Origin: Holothuria scabra
Taxonomy: Eukaryota; Echinodermata; Holothuroidea; Aspidochirotida; Holothuriidae
DNA length: 64,000 bases
Reading direction: 5' to 3'
Assembly: GCA_037179385.1 (NCBI GenBank)
Contig: CM074187.1
Coordinates: 12,773,450-12,837,449, forward strand
In this document: in pieces, positions 63,422 to 64,000 of the stretch
How positions within the stretch are numbered: position 1 is the first letter of the stretch
How the letters are laid out: each line of letters begins with the position of its first letter
Notes under the pieces: generated by a model
Told to the model about the DNA's origin: nothing
The model's input: only the letters and a program-made list of their open reading frames with translations
Database searches by the model: none
Program-made: the position numbers and the translations under genes

Positions 63422-63724
63422 GTTCCGAGTCACAATACTGTGGAAGAAAAAGCTGCGACACAAGAGGAAAGATATTCCACTACGCTGGACATTTGAGACC
63501 AACATGCGACATTCATGGTAATGAAGCAAGCTTCAATCCTGTGTGTTCATCGTACGAAAATGCTACCTCACTGTCGACAATGAAAATAGTTACCCATGGA
63601 AGTGGGGCTACCAACCTTCCAAACAAGATCGTTTGTCTACGTCCTGAACCATATTTTACTCGCTGTTCGTTGGGCTCTAGTAAAAAATGCCGCTGGCGCA
63701 CGGCATTTGTGTGCAAAGAAATAG
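63422..63724 (+). CDS. Gene 2, second coding exon: eight-cysteine extracellular domain
   Basis: After gaaactgcag the exon completes the glycine codon and encodes SESQYCGRKSCDTRG, HLRPTCDIHGNEASFNPVC, an NAT glycosylation sequon, NKIVCLRPEPYFTRCSLG and KKCRWRTAFVCKEI. It ends phase 1 before gtaatc, so it is a symmetric 1-1 exon of 101 codons, the type used in exon-shuffled secreted proteins. Eight cysteines suggest four disulphides. I do not recognise the domain. With the signal exon it predicts a secreted or single-pass/GPCR N-terminus; being a paralogue of gene 1 is a guess from position only. Confidence 0.78.
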
Positions 63725-63892
63725 GTAATCTTTTACATGTTTTTAGGGTAACGTCATTATAAACAATAAGGTTTTTATATAACCCCTCCCCAAAGTGCGT
63801 CTGTTTAATGCGTTCATTTATATTTAAATGTGTTAAGGTGAGGTCATTTTGCCTAGAAAAAGGCGCATGTGTATGTAACCAAAAGAGGGGTA

Positions 63893-63974
63893 ATTTAGTT
63901 CGCCTACCACTGCTGTATTTAAATAATGACGTCATTTAGTTCGCCTACCACTGCTGTATTTAAATAATGACGTT
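63893..63974. repeat. 41-bp tandem duplication with a CRE-like junction
   Basis: Two units of atttagttcgcctaccactg followed by ctgtatttaaataatgacgt, differing at the last base. The junction creates TGACGTCA (63927-63934), the palindromic CRE/ATF sequence. In intron 2 of gene 2. Confidence 0.95.
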
Positions 63975-64000
63975 AACTCTAGTAACAAAGTGTAAGATTT

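Overview
This window is nuclear DNA from an animal. The protein-coding sequence is split by GT..AG introns with matching phases, and the spaces are crowded with DNA transposons, Penelope-like retroelement fragments, tRNA-derived SINE-like repeats and microsatellites. An adhesion G-protein-coupled receptor (aGPCR) together with this repeat mix suggests a marine invertebrate, perhaps an echinoderm such as a sea cucumber. That placement is inference, because nothing here fixes the species.

Two host genes are visible, both on the + strand. Gene 1 is the 3' part of an aGPCR in eight exons from 1427 to 23050. I reconstructed it exon by exon and every junction keeps frame, giving about 821 residues: GAIN domain, GPS autoproteolysis motif, tethered agonist, seven transmembrane helices and a long cytoplasmic tail rich in tyrosine motifs. 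Its 5' exons lie before the window. Gene 2 starts at 53465 with a signal-peptide exon. A ten-kilobase intron follows, then a 101-codon exon with eight cysteines (63422-63724), and the gene runs off the right edge. It may be a tandem receptor paralogue, but only its secreted N-terminus is visible.

Everything else is non-coding or mobile. The introns of gene 1 hold a TATCTGG-rich inverted-repeat element (2372-3808), a near-perfect 246-bp hairpin (5403-5648), a hAT element with a perfect 8-bp target duplication (7039-8306), a 2.6-kb element with CATAGGCGGCGGAAG ends (12880-15520) and two copies of a TTAA-flanked MITE. The 30-kb intergenic region carries a 13-bp minisatellite, a GACTCG-rich hAT-like element, a 1.3-kb field of 21-bp repeats in both orientations, a second TATCTGG element, a Harbinger-like element with TAA duplications, a second hAT copy with a MITE nested in it, and a mosaic of Penelope-like fragments. 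Intron 1 of gene 2 is almost entirely one 8.9-kb element bounded by CCCAGCTAACA inverted ends and arrays of AACGTTTT; a piggyBac-type MITE is nested inside it.

The most unusual items are the giant AACGTTTT-ended element without a visible transposase, the intronic hairpin that shares its terminal sequence, the 21-bp two-orientation repeat field, and the receptor tail combining an SH3-type site with several YxxI/V/L motifs. No search could be run, so family names rest on termini, target duplications and motifs read by eye.
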